This document shows positions 12,108-23,529 of a stretch of 64,000 nt of DNA, one piece after another. Location: contig CATNEN010000008.1 of NCBI GenBank assembly GCA_950097015.1, forward strand, positions 620,001 to 684,000, written 5' to 3'. Under the pieces are notes generated by a model, which worked only from the letters and a program-made list of their open reading frames with translations, had not been told where the DNA came from and ran no database searches. This DNA is from Macrostomum hystrix. Taxonomy: Eukaryota > Platyhelminthes > Macrostomidae. Position 1 is the stretch's first letter. Every line of letters begins with the position of its first letter. Position numbers and translations under genes: made by a program.

Positions 12108-12845
12108 ATGCGCTTCGAAGGCAAACGGTTTCTCGTCACCGGCTGCAACCGGGGCATCGGCCGCGAGCTCGCAGTCTCCCTGGCAATGCAGGGCGCCGAA
12201 GTAGTCGCTCTTTGCCGGTCCGGACTGTCGGATCTGCAGGCGGCTTGCCCGGACGAGGCGGCTCGCTCCCGCTTGAGTCCGGTGCTGTGCGACCTCTCCG
12301 ACTGGGCGGCCACGCGCAGCCTAGTGCTGAGCCTTGGCCAATTCCACGGTCTGGTCAATAACGCCGGAGTGGCCAAGCTGGAGCCGGTAGGCAGCGTTAC
12401 GGAGACGGCCCTGTTGGAACAGTTTCGAGTCAATCTGTTCGCAGCCATCAATGTCAGCCAGGCGGCCGCTGAAGCCATGCATCGCGGAGCTAGCATTGTG
12501 AACGTCTCTTCCCAGACCAGCTTCGTGACGCTGCCGGGTCACACGGCCTACGCGGCGACGAAGGCTGCGCTGGACTCGGTGACTCGCAGCCTGGCCGCTG
12601 AGCTGGGGCCGCGTGGAATTCGGTCCAATTCGGTCAATCCGGGCGTGGTGATGACCGACATGAGCCGGGCGAACTGGTCGGATGAGCGAGTGTCTCGGCC
12701 GATGCTAGCCAGAGCGCCACTGGGTCGATTCGCTGAGGTCTCGGAAGTTATTTCAGTTGTGGAGTTTCTGCTGAGCGATCAGGCCGCGATGGTCAACGGA
12801 ACGGCTTTGCCAGTTGAAGGCGGTGTGGCTATCAATCAGCTTTAA
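12108..12845 (+). CDS. DCXR: L-xylulose reductase / carbonyl reductase-like SDR (DCXR)
   Basis: A complete, intronless 245-codon gene for a classical short-chain dehydrogenase/reductase; human DCXR has 244 residues. Family knowledge: NADPH-dependent reduction of L-xylulose and diacetyl-type dicarbonyls as a homotetramer. Visible motifs: cofactor glycine motif TGCNRGIG near residue 11, NNAG near residue 83, catalytic Ser in VNVSSQ and YAATK (Tyr, Lys) near residues 130-150, then NPGVVMTDM and the C-terminal LPVEGG typical of DCXR/CBR2. DCXR is favoured over other SDRs by DLSDWAATRSL, NPGVVMT and PLGRFAEV. Coding sequence is GC-rich against AT-rich flanks. The start is set by homology and by an acceptor ending 3 nt upstream. 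Substrate is inferred. Confidence 0.92.
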   Translation: MRFEGKRFLVTGCNRGIGRELAVSLAMQGAEVVALCRSGLSDLQAACPDEAARSRLSPVLCDLSDWAATRSLVLSLGQFHGLVNNAGVAKLEPVGSVTETALLEQFRVNLFAAINVSQAAAEAMHRGASIVNVSSQTSFVTLPGHTAYAATKAALDSVTRSLAAELGPRGIRSNSVNPGVVMTDMSRANWSDERVSRPMLARAPLGRFAEVSEVISVVEFLLSDQAAMVNGTALPVEGGVAINQL

Positions 12846-12964
12846 CTATCGCAATTGTTATTGATTTTTTTATAAATCTTACGTTAGGTTTCTATTGTTA
12901 ATCGCTAGATTGTTGCCATAGCAATAGAAACAACCGTAACTTTAGTTGCTTATATCGTGGCTAG

Positions 12965-13195
12965 AGCTTCAATTGGAATCTTAGCAGGAATCGTACCCGG
13001 AATCGTAGCACGTTGAGGGAATCGTATAGCTGGAATCGTAGCTAGAATCGTAACTAATTATTGTAGCTAAGATATTAACAAGAATCGTAGCTGTTGTTGT
13101 GATTAAAATCGTAGTACTTGTTAATTAAAAAGGAATCGCAGCTAAAAATGTCGCACGGGTACTTTATAGTCTGAATCGTAACAAATTGATTGATT
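12965..13195. repeat. Degenerate GAATCGTAGCT repeat cluster
   Basis: Irregularly spaced copies of a GGAATCGTAGCT-like word follow DCXR. The same core (GAATCGCAGCT) builds the ANKRD63 intron array and, on the opposite strand, the 24-bp array at 30.9-32.6 kb, so this is probably a decayed relative. Confidence 0.6.
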
Positions 13196-13480
13196 AACAG
13201 TCCATTTTTCTGCAAAATAAACATGTTATATTTTATACATTAACAGTGAGACTACCCAGCCATTTGCCGCCCATTTTTATGCCAAGGGAAATCCCCCCTG
13301 ACAACAGCGCCTGGATGCTAATAGCTTTAGTTGGTGACTGATTGGTCGGCAGACTAGGCGATGGCGATGGTGCTGTGGTTGAGCTGCGCCTTATATTTAC
13401 GCTGGATCCGTGAAATAAGAGAAATTCGCGTCAGGGTGTCCATTGTGACCTATTTCCACCTCCGTCTAGATCCAATTTAT

Positions 13481-13873
13481 ATGATCGGCAAACTTTTTTG
13501 AGAGATGAGACACGGGAGAGATGAGACACGGGAGAGATGAGACACGGGAGAGATGAGACAAGGGAGAGATGAGACACGGGAGAGATGAGACAAGGGAGAG
13601 ATGAGACAGGGGAGGGAGACAGGGGAGAGACTAGACACAGGAGAGACTAGACACAGGAATGTTGAGACACGGGAGAGAGGACACAGGGGAGAGATGAGAC
13701 TCGTGAGAGACTAGACACGGGAGAGATGAGACACAGGAGAGTTGAGATCAAAGAGAGATACGACAGGGGAAAGATTAAACAGGATTCTATAGGTGTCTGA
13801 AGAGTCAATGGGCCGGATTTGGAAGCTTTGAGGGCCGCATCTGGCCCGCGGGCCGGAGTTTGCCGACCCCTGG
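13481..13873 (-). mobile_element. hAT-type MITE carrying a 16-bp minisatellite (copy 1)
   Basis: Left end has the inner TIR TCGGCAAACTT (outer bases degraded); right end has GGGCCGGAGTTTGCCGACCCC followed by TG. The GC-rich terminal domain (GCCGCATCTGGCCCGCGGGC) is shared with copies 2 and 3. The interior from about 13500 to 13760 is a 16-bp array of GAGACACGGGAGAGAT. No target-site duplication could be defined. Same orientation as copy 3. Confidence 0.75.
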
Positions 13874-15291
13874 CCGACTCAAGATAAAGGTAGGTGACCC
13901 CCAAAGACGGAGATGATGCAGGCACATTCGGGTGAGATGCTGATAAATTATGAAGGCCTGGCAAGGCCGCACTGAGGCGCAGTGCTGAATTGTGCATAAG
14001 GGGTGTATGTAATACACTAGCGCTTATAGGAAACATCTGACCTTCGGCCAGAAACATTGAAAATCTCGACGGTCTGGAGAGCTGGCGACTTGATTATTGT
14101 TTCAGAACTGTTTCAGAATTGTCAAATTGTTTCAGAAGATGCACAAGAAAAAGTTGGCCCCGTGTTCTTGAGTTTCGAGTGCTTGCGTTGCTAAGTTCGG
14201 GTGCAGCACAAAAAATTGTCAAGTCCCCCCTTGGTAGATCTACTGTTAATTACATTTATCTTTAATCATTTTGAGACACGTGATTTCCAGTCAGAGGCAT
14301 GATACAAGCAAACAATATTTGTAAAATTCCTCTTGGTTTAAGTTGCCTAACACCAGTTGTTGTAATGAAACTAGAATATAATTAAGTCCCATCTATAATG
14401 GTAAATGAACATTTGTATACTTCATGTGCGAAATGCGCGTCTATGCGTTTCCTAGGAGACACGTTGAAAATCTTCATGCACTGAATATTAATAACAAAAT
14501 ATAAACAAGAGGATTACAAAACTTGTACGCTCGTAAAATATTTTCAGAAAAAAATGATAGCAAGCCTAAATTTGATCAGCAAGTTACGTACTATGTACGC
14601 TCGTATGGTACATAATACATAACACCTTAGTACGAAATACTAAGTCTTTAACGATGCCTTTTCCGTGTGCTCTAAGATTTCTCGTAATGTTTTATTTGTG
14701 CCATAAGAAGACATCCTAAATTGTTATACTACTACTGACATAAAGTAGTCGTATAACAAGCCCTAAGCAGAGAAGGATGCAGACAAAGGAAATAAATAAA
14801 GATCAACTCATAGATCAGGTCATAAATTCATGGGAGAAGGAGATCGCATTGCTTCAAGAGTGTCAGTTTGTAGCGATATGTGAAATCGAGTGCATCCTTA
14901 GCATGGCTACAATAAATATGCAGCAATTTTGGTTTCAAATACGCTCTGTGCGAGAAAGCTTTCTATAGCGAATCAATTTAGCGATAATGTTGTCTCGATT
15001 AAGTACGTGTGTACTGGATTCAGAGAAATACTGTGCCCTGGATTCAAATGAATCGCAGGTGAAATATATGCTTTGTCACTACTCAGGTTTAAAGCGGTTT
15101 AACATTTTGCTCAAAGTGTGTGCCTGCTTACCGTATCTGTGCGCGTGTTGCTCAGGAGTCAGCGAAATGGGCAGAATTGCCTCCTCCTCCTCCGTACAGT
15201 TTAGTAAGTAGAGCAATAGAGCTTCACAAGAATCGCTACAAAGGATCTGTAGGGATATAAGTACGTATAGCTGGATGGGATACTGAGCCAT
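13874..15291. other. Intergenic stretch downstream of the ANKRD63-like gene
   Basis: Mostly AT-rich DNA without a recognisable gene; the short plus-strand frame at 14777-14968 has no known similarity. It should contain the 3' UTR of the ANKRD63-like gene near 15.1-15.3 kb, where a SINE fragment sits. Confidence 0.5.
15117..15200 (+). mobile_element. Fragment of the tRNA-derived SINE family
   Basis: Only the 3' body is present: the TGTGTGCCTGC/CGTATCTGTG segment and the conserved core CTCAGGAGTCAGCGAAATGG followed by GCAGAATTGCCTCCTC. It matches the bodies of the fuller copies at 35.4, 43.5, 56.8 and 57.8 kb. Confidence 0.8.
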
Positions 15292-18200
15292 CTACAGGCT
15301 TATCTTGGCCACGCCAACCGATGCCGTCGTCGTCCCATCGTCTTTGTCGGCACTGGCGGCTCCAGTGGTGACGGCCAGCCCAGCTCGCCGACTCATCTCC
15401 TCCATTGAGTAGGTGCTGGTCAGCTGGTTGTAGAGCTCATCCACTGCCACCTCAGGATCGCTGCCAGTGTCGCCGTCGCGACTATCGCTGGAGTCGCGCC
15501 TATCAAATGAGTGATTCGGCTCCGACTTAGTCGTCGAGAAGGCCACGGCGTTAGCGACGGCTGCTGCTGCCACAGTTTTATCTGCTTTTAAAGCCCCACG
15601 ACTAGCTGCCGCCGACACTGCTGATGCTGCTGTTGACGTCGTCGTCGCCACCACCGGGGGAACAACGCGCAACGGTGGCAGCTCGGCGGCCAGCGGGGTC
15701 AACGAGCGACGTCTCGGCGGCGGAGGCTGCACAGGCATCGGCGAATGCTTCGGTGGGCCGATTGTCTTTCGAGACTGTATATTCGGCGAGGCCCGACTGC
15801 TTCCGCGATCCAGAGGCTTTAGGTGCTGCTGCTGCTGCTGCTGCTGCTGTGTATTGCTCAGTCGACGCCGCTTAACTAGCTTCTCGGCTGCAGTACTAAA
15901 CAAGGCCACCTCCGGAGTCGTGCAGCCCTGCGCCCTGGCCCATTGCTCAGCGTTGCGGCCGTATCTTTCGTCTGTCTTGGTCACGGACGCGTGGCCCTCA
16001 ATGGCCAGCAAGGAGGCGCTCTCGGTGAACCCGTGCTTGGCAGCGATCAGCATCGCAGTGAAGCCGTCCCGGTTGCACCGGTCGATGTCCAAGCCCAGCC
16101 GGCGGAAGCACTTGATGAGAATGCCGATGCCGGTGTCGTTGCCAACCCGGGCGCAGTGCATCAGAGGTGTGTTACCTGCATGGTGATGAGCATCTGTACT
16201 ACTTTAAGTAGCCTAAATGCTCTCCCACACGTCTGCTATAAAGAGTTTTAAAATCTTAAGCGACCTAAAGGACACCTAACATAAACTCTGCTGAATTGAT
16301 TCTACTAATTGTTCCAAATGACACCAAAAAGACTTGATGGAGCGCCAAATCTGTTCTCCTTGAGTCATTTGGTCTCTAATCTAGTCACGCAAACTGAATT
16401 TCACACCGAATCGCTTTCTAAGAAAAGAAAAAAATTAACGAGAAAGAAAAGATTGAGATGTGCAAAGAAACTGATTAATCCATGAGCATCATTGCTAGCT
16501 TTGGCTGAGAATCGCAGCTTGGAGTGCATGGGAATCGCAGATAGAAATCATAGCTGAGAATGGCTTGGAATCGCAACAAGGAATCGTAGCTTCTAGTGGC
16601 TTGGAATCGCAGCTAGGAGTGGTTTAGAATCGCAGCTGGGAGTGGCTGGGAATTGCAGGTAGGAGTGGCTGAGAATCGCAGCTGGGAGTGGCTGGGAATT
16701 GCAGGTAGGAGTGGCTGAGAATCGCAGCTAGGAGTGGCTGAGAATCGCAGCTAGGAGTGGCTGAGAATCGCAGCTAGGAGTGGCTGAGAATCGCAGCTGG
16801 GAGTGGCTGGGAATCGCAGCTGGGAGAGACTGAGATAAGCTGGGAATTGCAGGTAGGAGTGACTGAGAGAAGCTGGGAATCGCAGATAGAAGAGACTGAG
16901 ATAAGCAGGAATCGCAGGTAGGAGTGACTGAGATAAGCTGGAATCGCAGGTAGGAGTGACTGAGATAAGCTGGAATCGCAGGTAGGAGTGACTGAGATAA
17001 GCTGGAATCGCAGGTAGGAGTGACTGAGATAAGCTGGAATCGCAGGTAGGAGTGACTGAGATAAGCTGGAATCGCAGGTAGGAGTGACTGAAAATAAGCT
17101 GGAATCGCAGGTAGGAGTGACTGAGATAACTGGAATCGCAGGTAGGAGTGACTGAGATAAGCTGGAATCGCAGGTAGGAGTGACTGAGATAAGCTGGAAT
17201 CGCAGGTAGGAGTGACTGAGATAAGCTGGAATCGCAGGTAGGAGTGACTGAGATAAGCTGGAATCGCAGGTAGGAGTGACTGAGATAAGCTGGAATCGCA
17301 GGTAGGAGTGACTGAGATAAGCTGGAATCGCAGGTAGGAGTGACTGAGATAAGCTGGAATCGCAGGTAGGAGTGACTGAAATAAGCTGGAATCGCAGGTA
17401 GGAGTGACTGAGATAAGCTGGAATCGCAGGTAGGAGTGACTGAGATAAGCTGGAATCGCAGGTAGGAGTGACTGAGATAAGCTGGAATCGCAGGTAGGAG
17501 TGACTGAGATAAGCTGGAATCGCAGGTAGGAGTGACTGAGATAAGCTGGAATCGCAGGTAGGAGTGACTGAGATAAGCATGGAATCGCAGGTAGGAGTGA
17601 CTGAGATAAGCTGGAATCGCAGGTAGGAGGGACTGGATAAGCTGGAATCGCAGGTAGGAGTGACTGAGATAAGCAGGAATCGCATCTAGCACCCACCCTC
17701 CTTGTCGGGCAGTTCCGGATCAACACTGTGGCGCACAAGAAGCCGGACCACATCATTGTGTCGCATCTCGCAGGCGTAGCTGAGCGCGGTTCTGCCAGCA
17801 TCATCCTGGTAGTTAGGCTGAGCTCCGTGGGCCAGCAGCATCTGTAGGATCCGCTGACGGCATTTCTCTTCCTGGAAACGGTCCGTTGGGATCTCGATTT
17901 TTTTCAGTAGCTAATAGTTTTTCCTCTAACACAGGGGTCGGCATACTCCGGCCCGCGGGCCAGATGCGGCCCTCAAAGCTCCCAAATCCGGCCCGTTGCC
18001 CCTTCCAACACCTATAGTATCCTGTTTCATCTTTCCCCTGTCTCATCTTTCTCCCATCCGGAGAAAGAGTCGCATCTCTCCCGTGTCTCATCTCTCCCGT
18101 GTCTCATCTCTCCCGTGTCTCTCGTCTCGTCTCTCCCCTGTCTCATCTCTCCCGTGTCTCCCGTCTCGTCTCTCTCCCGTCTCATCTCTCTCCTGTCTAA

Positions 18201-20828
18201 TCTCTCTCCTGTCACATCTCTCTCCCGTCTCATCTCTCCCGTGTCCCCCGTCTCATCTCTCTCCCGTCTAATCTCTCTCCTGCCACATCTCTCTCCTATC
18301 TTATCTCTCTCCTGTCTCATCTCTCCCCTGTATCATCTCTCCTGTGTCTAATCTATCCCCTTTCTCATATTCCTACAGTTAATGCGGCCTGCTGTCGTCA
18401 TTTAGGTTGTCTCCGTGGCCCGCTCGCTAATAAGTTTGCCGACCCCTGCTCTAACACGAAAGGTTGTACGAGCAGTAGATTTTGGTTTCAAGTGTCTTGT
18501 TACTAGGCAAATAGTGACGCCACAAATCAGTGCTTTCAACACATCTGTCTGCTTCTCTGTCGACTGTGGGTGAATGATTTTGCAACAAAAAAATCTCAGG
18601 CTTTAGGATAGGATTTCAGATTATTTTCTTTTTTAAAAATACGATCTTTCAGACAGACAGACAGACTCGGAGTAAAATGATGAGTCGGTGAGATGGCTGA
18701 CGTCAATGGCCCTTCTTAAGCCAGCGAGGCGAATAAATCAGGCATGTTTAGGAATGTGTCTCATTGGATTTCTGTGCTCAAAAACTGAGGTCTGGCCTTA
18801 TTGACTGAGGCATCGAGTGGGCAGTAAGTTTGAGCAGTGCACTATAGTGGAGTGAAAGAAAATTTCACAATAATTAAACTCACCCCCATTGCAATCATCT
18901 GCCGTGCAGTCTTGTTAACTTCTAGGGCTTATTTTCGCAAATGAATTTTACCCCTTTTAGTCCCAGCGTACCAGCTGCCGAATCGGGCGGGGATTAAAGA
19001 GGCAGACTCTATCCCCTACTTTTCCCAAATCCTCATGAGTACGATCCCATCCCCAATGGAATGGTTGGGGACAAGGAAGGAGAGAAATGAGCATTTTAGG
19101 CTAAACTAAGCAGTCTCGTTTTGATTTTAAGCAAAATTTCTTAATCAATCACTTTTCTTAAACATTGGTGTCTCTATGGCGGGGTCGGCAAACTTATTAG
19201 AGAGCGGGCCACGGAGACAACCTAAATGACGACAGCAGCCGCATTAACTGTAGGAATATGAGAAAGGGAGATAGATTAGATACAGGATAGATGAGACACA
19301 AGAGAGATGAGACAGATGAGACAGGAGATAGATTAGACACACGAGAGATGAGACACAGCAGAGATGAGACAGGAGAGAGATGAGACAAGAGAGAGATAAG
19401 ACACAGGAGAGATGAGACAGGAGAGAGATGAGACAAGAGAGAGATGAGACACAGGAGAGAGATGACACAGGAGAGAAATGAGAGATGCAACTCTATCTCC
19501 GGATGCGAGAAAGAGGAGACAGGGGAAAGATGAAACAGGATACTATAGCTGTTGGAAGGGGCAACGGGCCGGATTTGGGAGCTTTAAGGGCCGCATCTGG
19601 CCCGCGGGCCGGAGTATGCCGACCCCTGCTCTAAGGCGTCTCCATGCCCCTACAAAAAGCGACCCAAAAACCATTCACTTAGCAACCTAGAGACTACTAA
19701 ATGTCAGGGAGTACTTAGTAGTTCCTGTAAACAACCCTGCCAACCCTATCCCTAGCGACCCTGCAACCCATCACTTAGCGACCCTGCAACCCATCACTTA
19801 GCGACCCTGCAACCCATCACTTAGCGACCCTGCAACCCATCACTTAGCGACCCTGCAACCCATCACTTAGCGACCCTGCAACCCATCACTTAGCGAACTT
19901 GCAACCTAAGAGCAAAAAATCGTGAGGAGAGAGAAAGGGGAGAATCAGAGGGGAGAGAAAGGGGAGAATCAGAGGGGAGAGAATGGGGAGAATCAGAGGG
20001 GAGAGAAAGGGGAGAATCAGAGGGGAGAAAGAGCAAAAATTGTGAGGAGAGAAGAGGGAGAATCGTGGGAGAGAAAGCGGGATATGGGGGGAGAAAGGGG
20101 AGGCTCAGGGGGAGAAAAGAGAGACTTAGGCATGTGGACGGGAATTCGGAGAGTGGAGGCTACTTAAATAGAGGCGTATTAAGACTATTGCGGAGAGAAT
20201 AAAACTGAGAACGAAGAGTTGAATCGAGGGCTGTAACTCCCCATTGTGATGCAAAATGAAGACTAATGGGATGCAAAATGAACCGAAAAGCGGCCAGGTT
20301 AATCAATTAGGTGAGTACAATTCGTGCCAACTTAAGCGGAGATCACTGAAGATAGGATAAATATACGGTAGAATGATTAATGAAAAGTAGCTATGGTGCT
20401 CGCATCCTTAATGCAAACAATCTAAACGGCAGTCATTCCAATAGAATTGCCAAGTATATTGAAAATCAACCTCGAATATTTTCATAGCAACCAAATCTTC
20501 ACCTAGCAACCAGGTATATTATTCCCCTGGCAACCACATATATTTAACAAATCTCGGCTCCCAACCACATATCCGCATTCCCAAACTCATTTCACAGCTA
20601 TTCCCCTTAGCAACCAAATCCGACCCTCCTCACCGTGATGTACACAGCCCTGATTAGCGGCGTTTTGCCTTTGAAGTCGCGAAAATTTGTGGCCAAACGA
20701 ACATCGCCCTCGCAGGCCTCCAGAATGAATTTCACCAGGTGACTCTTGCCACGGTTGACAGCGTCCAGTAGCGCGTTCGCGGCCGCCTCCATGCCCGGCT
20801 GATCGCGGGCAGTCTTCATTGCTAACGC

Positions 20829-20861
<33 letters not shown>

Positions 20862-20930
20862 TTGCTGCTGTTGCTGCTGCTGTTGCGAACCAGCTCTGGC
20901 CTGCTGACTCTGTGGATAGGAACGGTTCAT
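15292..20930 (-). CDS. ANKRD63: Ankyrin-repeat protein, ANKRD63-like, three exons
   Basis: Exons 20930-20634, 17871-17697 and 16175-15292 join in phase to 451 residues. The N-terminus (from MNRSYPQ) has a long polyQ run, then ankyrin repeats: LLDAVNRGKSHLVKFILEAC, KGKTPLIRAVYI|TEEKCRQRI, LLAHGAQPNYQDDAGRTALS, YACEMRHNDVVRLLVRHS, GNTPLMHCARVGNDTG, then IKCFRRLGLDIDRCNRDGFT. The order and the RRLGL...DR.NR.G.TA block match ANKRD63 better than other ankyrin proteins I can recall. The C-terminal half is low-complexity (second polyQ, Pro/Ala/Ser-rich) and ends VGVAKISL. Function is unknown; ankyrin repeats mediate protein binding. No in-frame ATG precedes 20930 before a stop; a TTTAG acceptor lies 7 nt upstream, so the true start could involve an extra exon. 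Both introns hold minisatellites and intron 1 two hAT MITEs. Confidence 0.82.
16480..17690. repeat. 23-bp to 32-bp minisatellite in ANKRD63-like intron 2
   Basis: From about 16500 to 16860 the monomer is 23 bp (GAATCGCAGCTAGGAGTGGC plus TGA); from there to 17690 it becomes 32 bp (AATCGCAGGTAGGAGTGACT followed by GAGATAAGCTGG), about 26 copies. The two types share GAATCGCAG and GGAGTG, so the longer unit looks like an expansion of the shorter. The 32-bp monomer carries CGCAGGTAGG on the plus strand, antisense to the gene. The array abuts the exon 2 donor at 17696. Confidence 0.95.
17932..18448 (+). mobile_element. hAT-type MITE with internal minisatellite and perfect TSD (copy 2)
   Basis: A 517-bp element in intron 1 of the ANKRD63-like gene. 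It starts CAGGGGTCGGCATACTCC and ends GTTTGCCGACCCCTG, flanked by an exact 8-bp duplication CTCTAACA at 17924-17931 and 18449-18456. The TIR and 8-bp TSD are diagnostic of hAT elements. No transposase is encoded. From about 18070 to 18360 the interior is a 16-17 bp array (core TCTCCCGTGTCTCATC). Confidence 0.9.
18457..19171. other. Intron sequence between two hAT MITEs, nothing recognised
   Basis: Intron 1 of the ANKRD63-like gene. It contains a short (CAGA)n run at about 18651-18667 and otherwise unique sequence with no recognised exon or repeat. Confidence 0.5.
19180..19628 (-). mobile_element. hAT-type MITE with internal minisatellite (copy 3, inverted)
   Basis: Related to copy 2 in opposite orientation. 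Left end CGGGGTCGGCAAACTTATTA has lost one A of the TIR; right end GGAGTATGCCGACCCCTG is intact. Flanks CTCTATGG (19172-19179) and CTCTAAGG (19629-19636) are an imperfect 8-bp duplication (7 of 8). The interior (about 19257-19490) is a GAGATGAGACAGGAGA-type array. Confidence 0.85.
19740..20120. repeat. 23-bp and 24-bp minisatellites, adjacent
   Basis: Two short arrays in intron 1 of the ANKRD63-like gene: about seven copies of a 23-bp unit (CACTTAGCGACCCTGCAACC plus CAT) at 19755-19900, then a 24-bp purine array (GAGAGAAAGGGGAGAATCAG plus AGGG) at about 19925-20120. Degraded GCAACCA-type repeats continue at 20440-20620 towards exon 1. Confidence 0.9.
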
Positions 20931-21540
20931 GAATGAGCTAAACTCCTTTTTAGCCAAGAAATGAAAGATGAAACCTCGGGCGCAATCGATCGAAAATCTT
21001 CAGCCCTCATCGAATTTTATCTAGACCCTGCTACAAGAGCCCCGTGTCCAATGTCCATCCAGATAAACTGCAGCCAATCACAGAATAGCTAGGCCTGCTC
21101 ACAGACACGGAAATTCTTTACCTATAGCTGTTGGCAACTAACTGCTAAAAATCATAGGTAAGAACGCATCCATTATCTCTCTTTCTCCATCTTTAGAAGC
21201 TCATATTATAAAAAAAGTTAATCCTCATCTTGAAAGCGAATTTCCTTGATAAAGTTTTCTCTGACCAATTTGCAGTATGCTTGCTGGAGGAATTCGCAAT
21301 TGAAAATTGTTCTCTTAATTGGCAATTAACTTTGAGTGCTAGTAGAAGAGTCCAATCGGTTGAACAAAAAAAGAAAAAATATTTTTAACGACATTCGTTA
21401 AAACCTTTTGAGCTTAATCACTGTACAATAATTGCAAGTAGATTTTATCTAACCATACGTTGAATATTTGCTTTGACTTAATAGTACATACTACTGTTAC
21501 TTCTTCCATGATAGTATACTTCTAGCACTAATATTACTAT
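20931..21540. other. Upstream flank of the ANKRD63-like gene
   Basis: Unique sequence between exon 1 and the large satellite. Promoter elements or an upstream leader exon would be expected here; no TATA box or exon is convincing. Confidence 0.4.
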
Positions 21541-23267
21541 TCGAGAAGGGACCAGTCTCAGAAATCTAGAATGAGATCAAGGACCAGTCACAGAATCCAG
21601 AATGAGATGAAGGACCAGTCACAGAAATCTAGAATGAGATGAAGGACCAGTCTCAGAATCCAGAATGAGATGAAGGACCAGTCACAGAAATCTAGAATGA
21701 GATGAAGGACCAGTCACAGAAATCTAGAATGAGATGAAGGACCAGTCACAGAAATCTAGAATGAGATGAAGGACCAGTCACAGAAATCTAGAATGAGATG
21801 AAGGACCAGTCACAGAAATCTAGAATGAGATCAAGGACCAGTCTCAGAATCCAGAATGAGATGAAGGACCAGTCACAGAAATCTAGAATGAGATGAAGGA
21901 CCAGTCACAGAAATCTAGAATGAGATGAAGGACCAGTCACAGAAATCTAAAATGAGATCAAGGACCAGTCACAGAATCCAGAATGAGATGAAGGACCAGT
22001 CACAGAATCCAGAATGAGATGAAGGACCAGTCACAGAAATCTAGAATGAGATGAAGGACCAGTCACAGAAATCTAAAATGAGATCAAGGACCAGTCACAG
22101 AATCCAGAATGAGATGAAGGACCAGTCACAGAAATCTAAAATGAGATGAAGGTCCAGTCTCAGAATCCAGAATGAGATGAAGGTCCAGTCACAGAAATCT
22201 AAAATGAGATGAAGGTCCAGTCTCAGAATCCAGAATGAGATGAAGGACCAGTCTCAGAAATCTAGAATGAGATGAAGGACCAGTCTCAGAATCCAGAATG
22301 AGATCAAGGACCAGTCACAGAAATCTAGAATGAGATGAAGGACCAGTCTCAGAATCCAGAATGAGATCAAGGACCAGTCACAGAATCCAGAATGAGATGA
22401 AGGACCAGTCACAGAATCCAGAATGAGATGAAGGACCAGTCTCAGAATCCAGAATGAGATCAAGGACCAGTCACAGAATCCAGAATGAGATGAAGGACCA
22501 GTCTCAGAATCCAGAATGAGATGAAGGACCAGTCTCAGAATCCAGAATGAGATGAAGGACCAGTCTCAGAATCCAGAATGAGATCAAGGACCAGTCACAG
22601 AATCCAGAATGAGATCAAGGACCAGTCTCAGAATCCAGAATGAGATCAAGGACCAGTCACAGAATCCAGAATGAGATCAAGGACCAGTCTCAGAATCCAG
22701 AATGAGATCAAGGACCAGTCACAGAATCCAGAATGAGATGAAGGACCAGTCTCAGAATCCAGAATGAGATGAAGGACCAGTCTCAGAATCCAGAATGAGA
22801 TGAAGGACCAGTCTCAGAATCCAGAATGAGATCAAGGACCAGTCACAGAATCCAGAATGAGATGAAGGACCAGTCTCAGAATCCAGAATGAGATGAAGGA
22901 CCAGTCACAGAATCCAGAATGAGATGAAGGACCAGTCACAGAATCCAGAATGAGATGAAGGACCAGTCACAGAATCCAGAATGAGATGAAGGACCAGTCA
23001 CAGAATCCAGAATGAGATGAAGGACCAGTCACAGAATCCAGAATGAGATGAAGGACCAGTCTCAGAATCCAGAATGAGATCAAGGACCAGTCACAGAAAT
23101 CTAGAATGAGATGAAGGACCAGTCTCAGAATCCAGAATGAGATCAAGGACCAGTCACAGAATCCAGAATGAGATCAAGGACCAGTCTCAGAATCCAGAAT
23201 GAGATGAAGGACCAGTCTCAGAATCCAGAATGAGATGAAGGACCAGTCTCAGAATCTAGAATGAGAT
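21541..23267. repeat. 31/32-bp minisatellite, left block
   Basis: About 55 tandem copies of AATCCAGAATGAGATGAAGG followed by ACCAGTCTCAG (31 bp), interspersed with a 32-bp variant (AAATCTAG start) and CAAGG/GAAGG and CACAG/CTCAG variants. The array continues at 27632-30630 on the other side of the LTR element, so it is one satellite interrupted by the insertion. Its last monomers before the LTR recur before each downstream solo LTR. Confidence 0.97.
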
Positions 23268-23521
23268 TGTCGTGTCGTGGCTGGCTAGCCAAACTTGAGC
23301 CGCAAATGGGCGAGAGGTTGTTATTTATTATAGTTGGCATTGCACATAGATGTACATGCAGATAAGAGTAAAGCATCAGCTAATAGATTAGACGGTTAGG
23401 CATAAGCGTACATTGACAGACAGAGCTGGCGGGGAGAGAGCAAGCAGTCCTAAACTCAGCGCCAATAACAATTGGGGTGCAGCCCCACACTGCGCACTTT
23501 AAGTCAAGTCACGATACAACA
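23268..23521 (-). repeat. 3' LTR of the retrotransposon
   Basis: 254 bp, plus strand TGTCGTGTCGTGG to GATACAACA. It differs from the other three LTR copies by GGCGGGGAG in place of GGCGGGTAG. A polypurine tract (minus strand GATGAGGGGA, 23522-23531) adjoins it, as expected for plus-strand priming. Confidence 0.95.
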
Positions 23522-23529
23522 TCCCCTCA

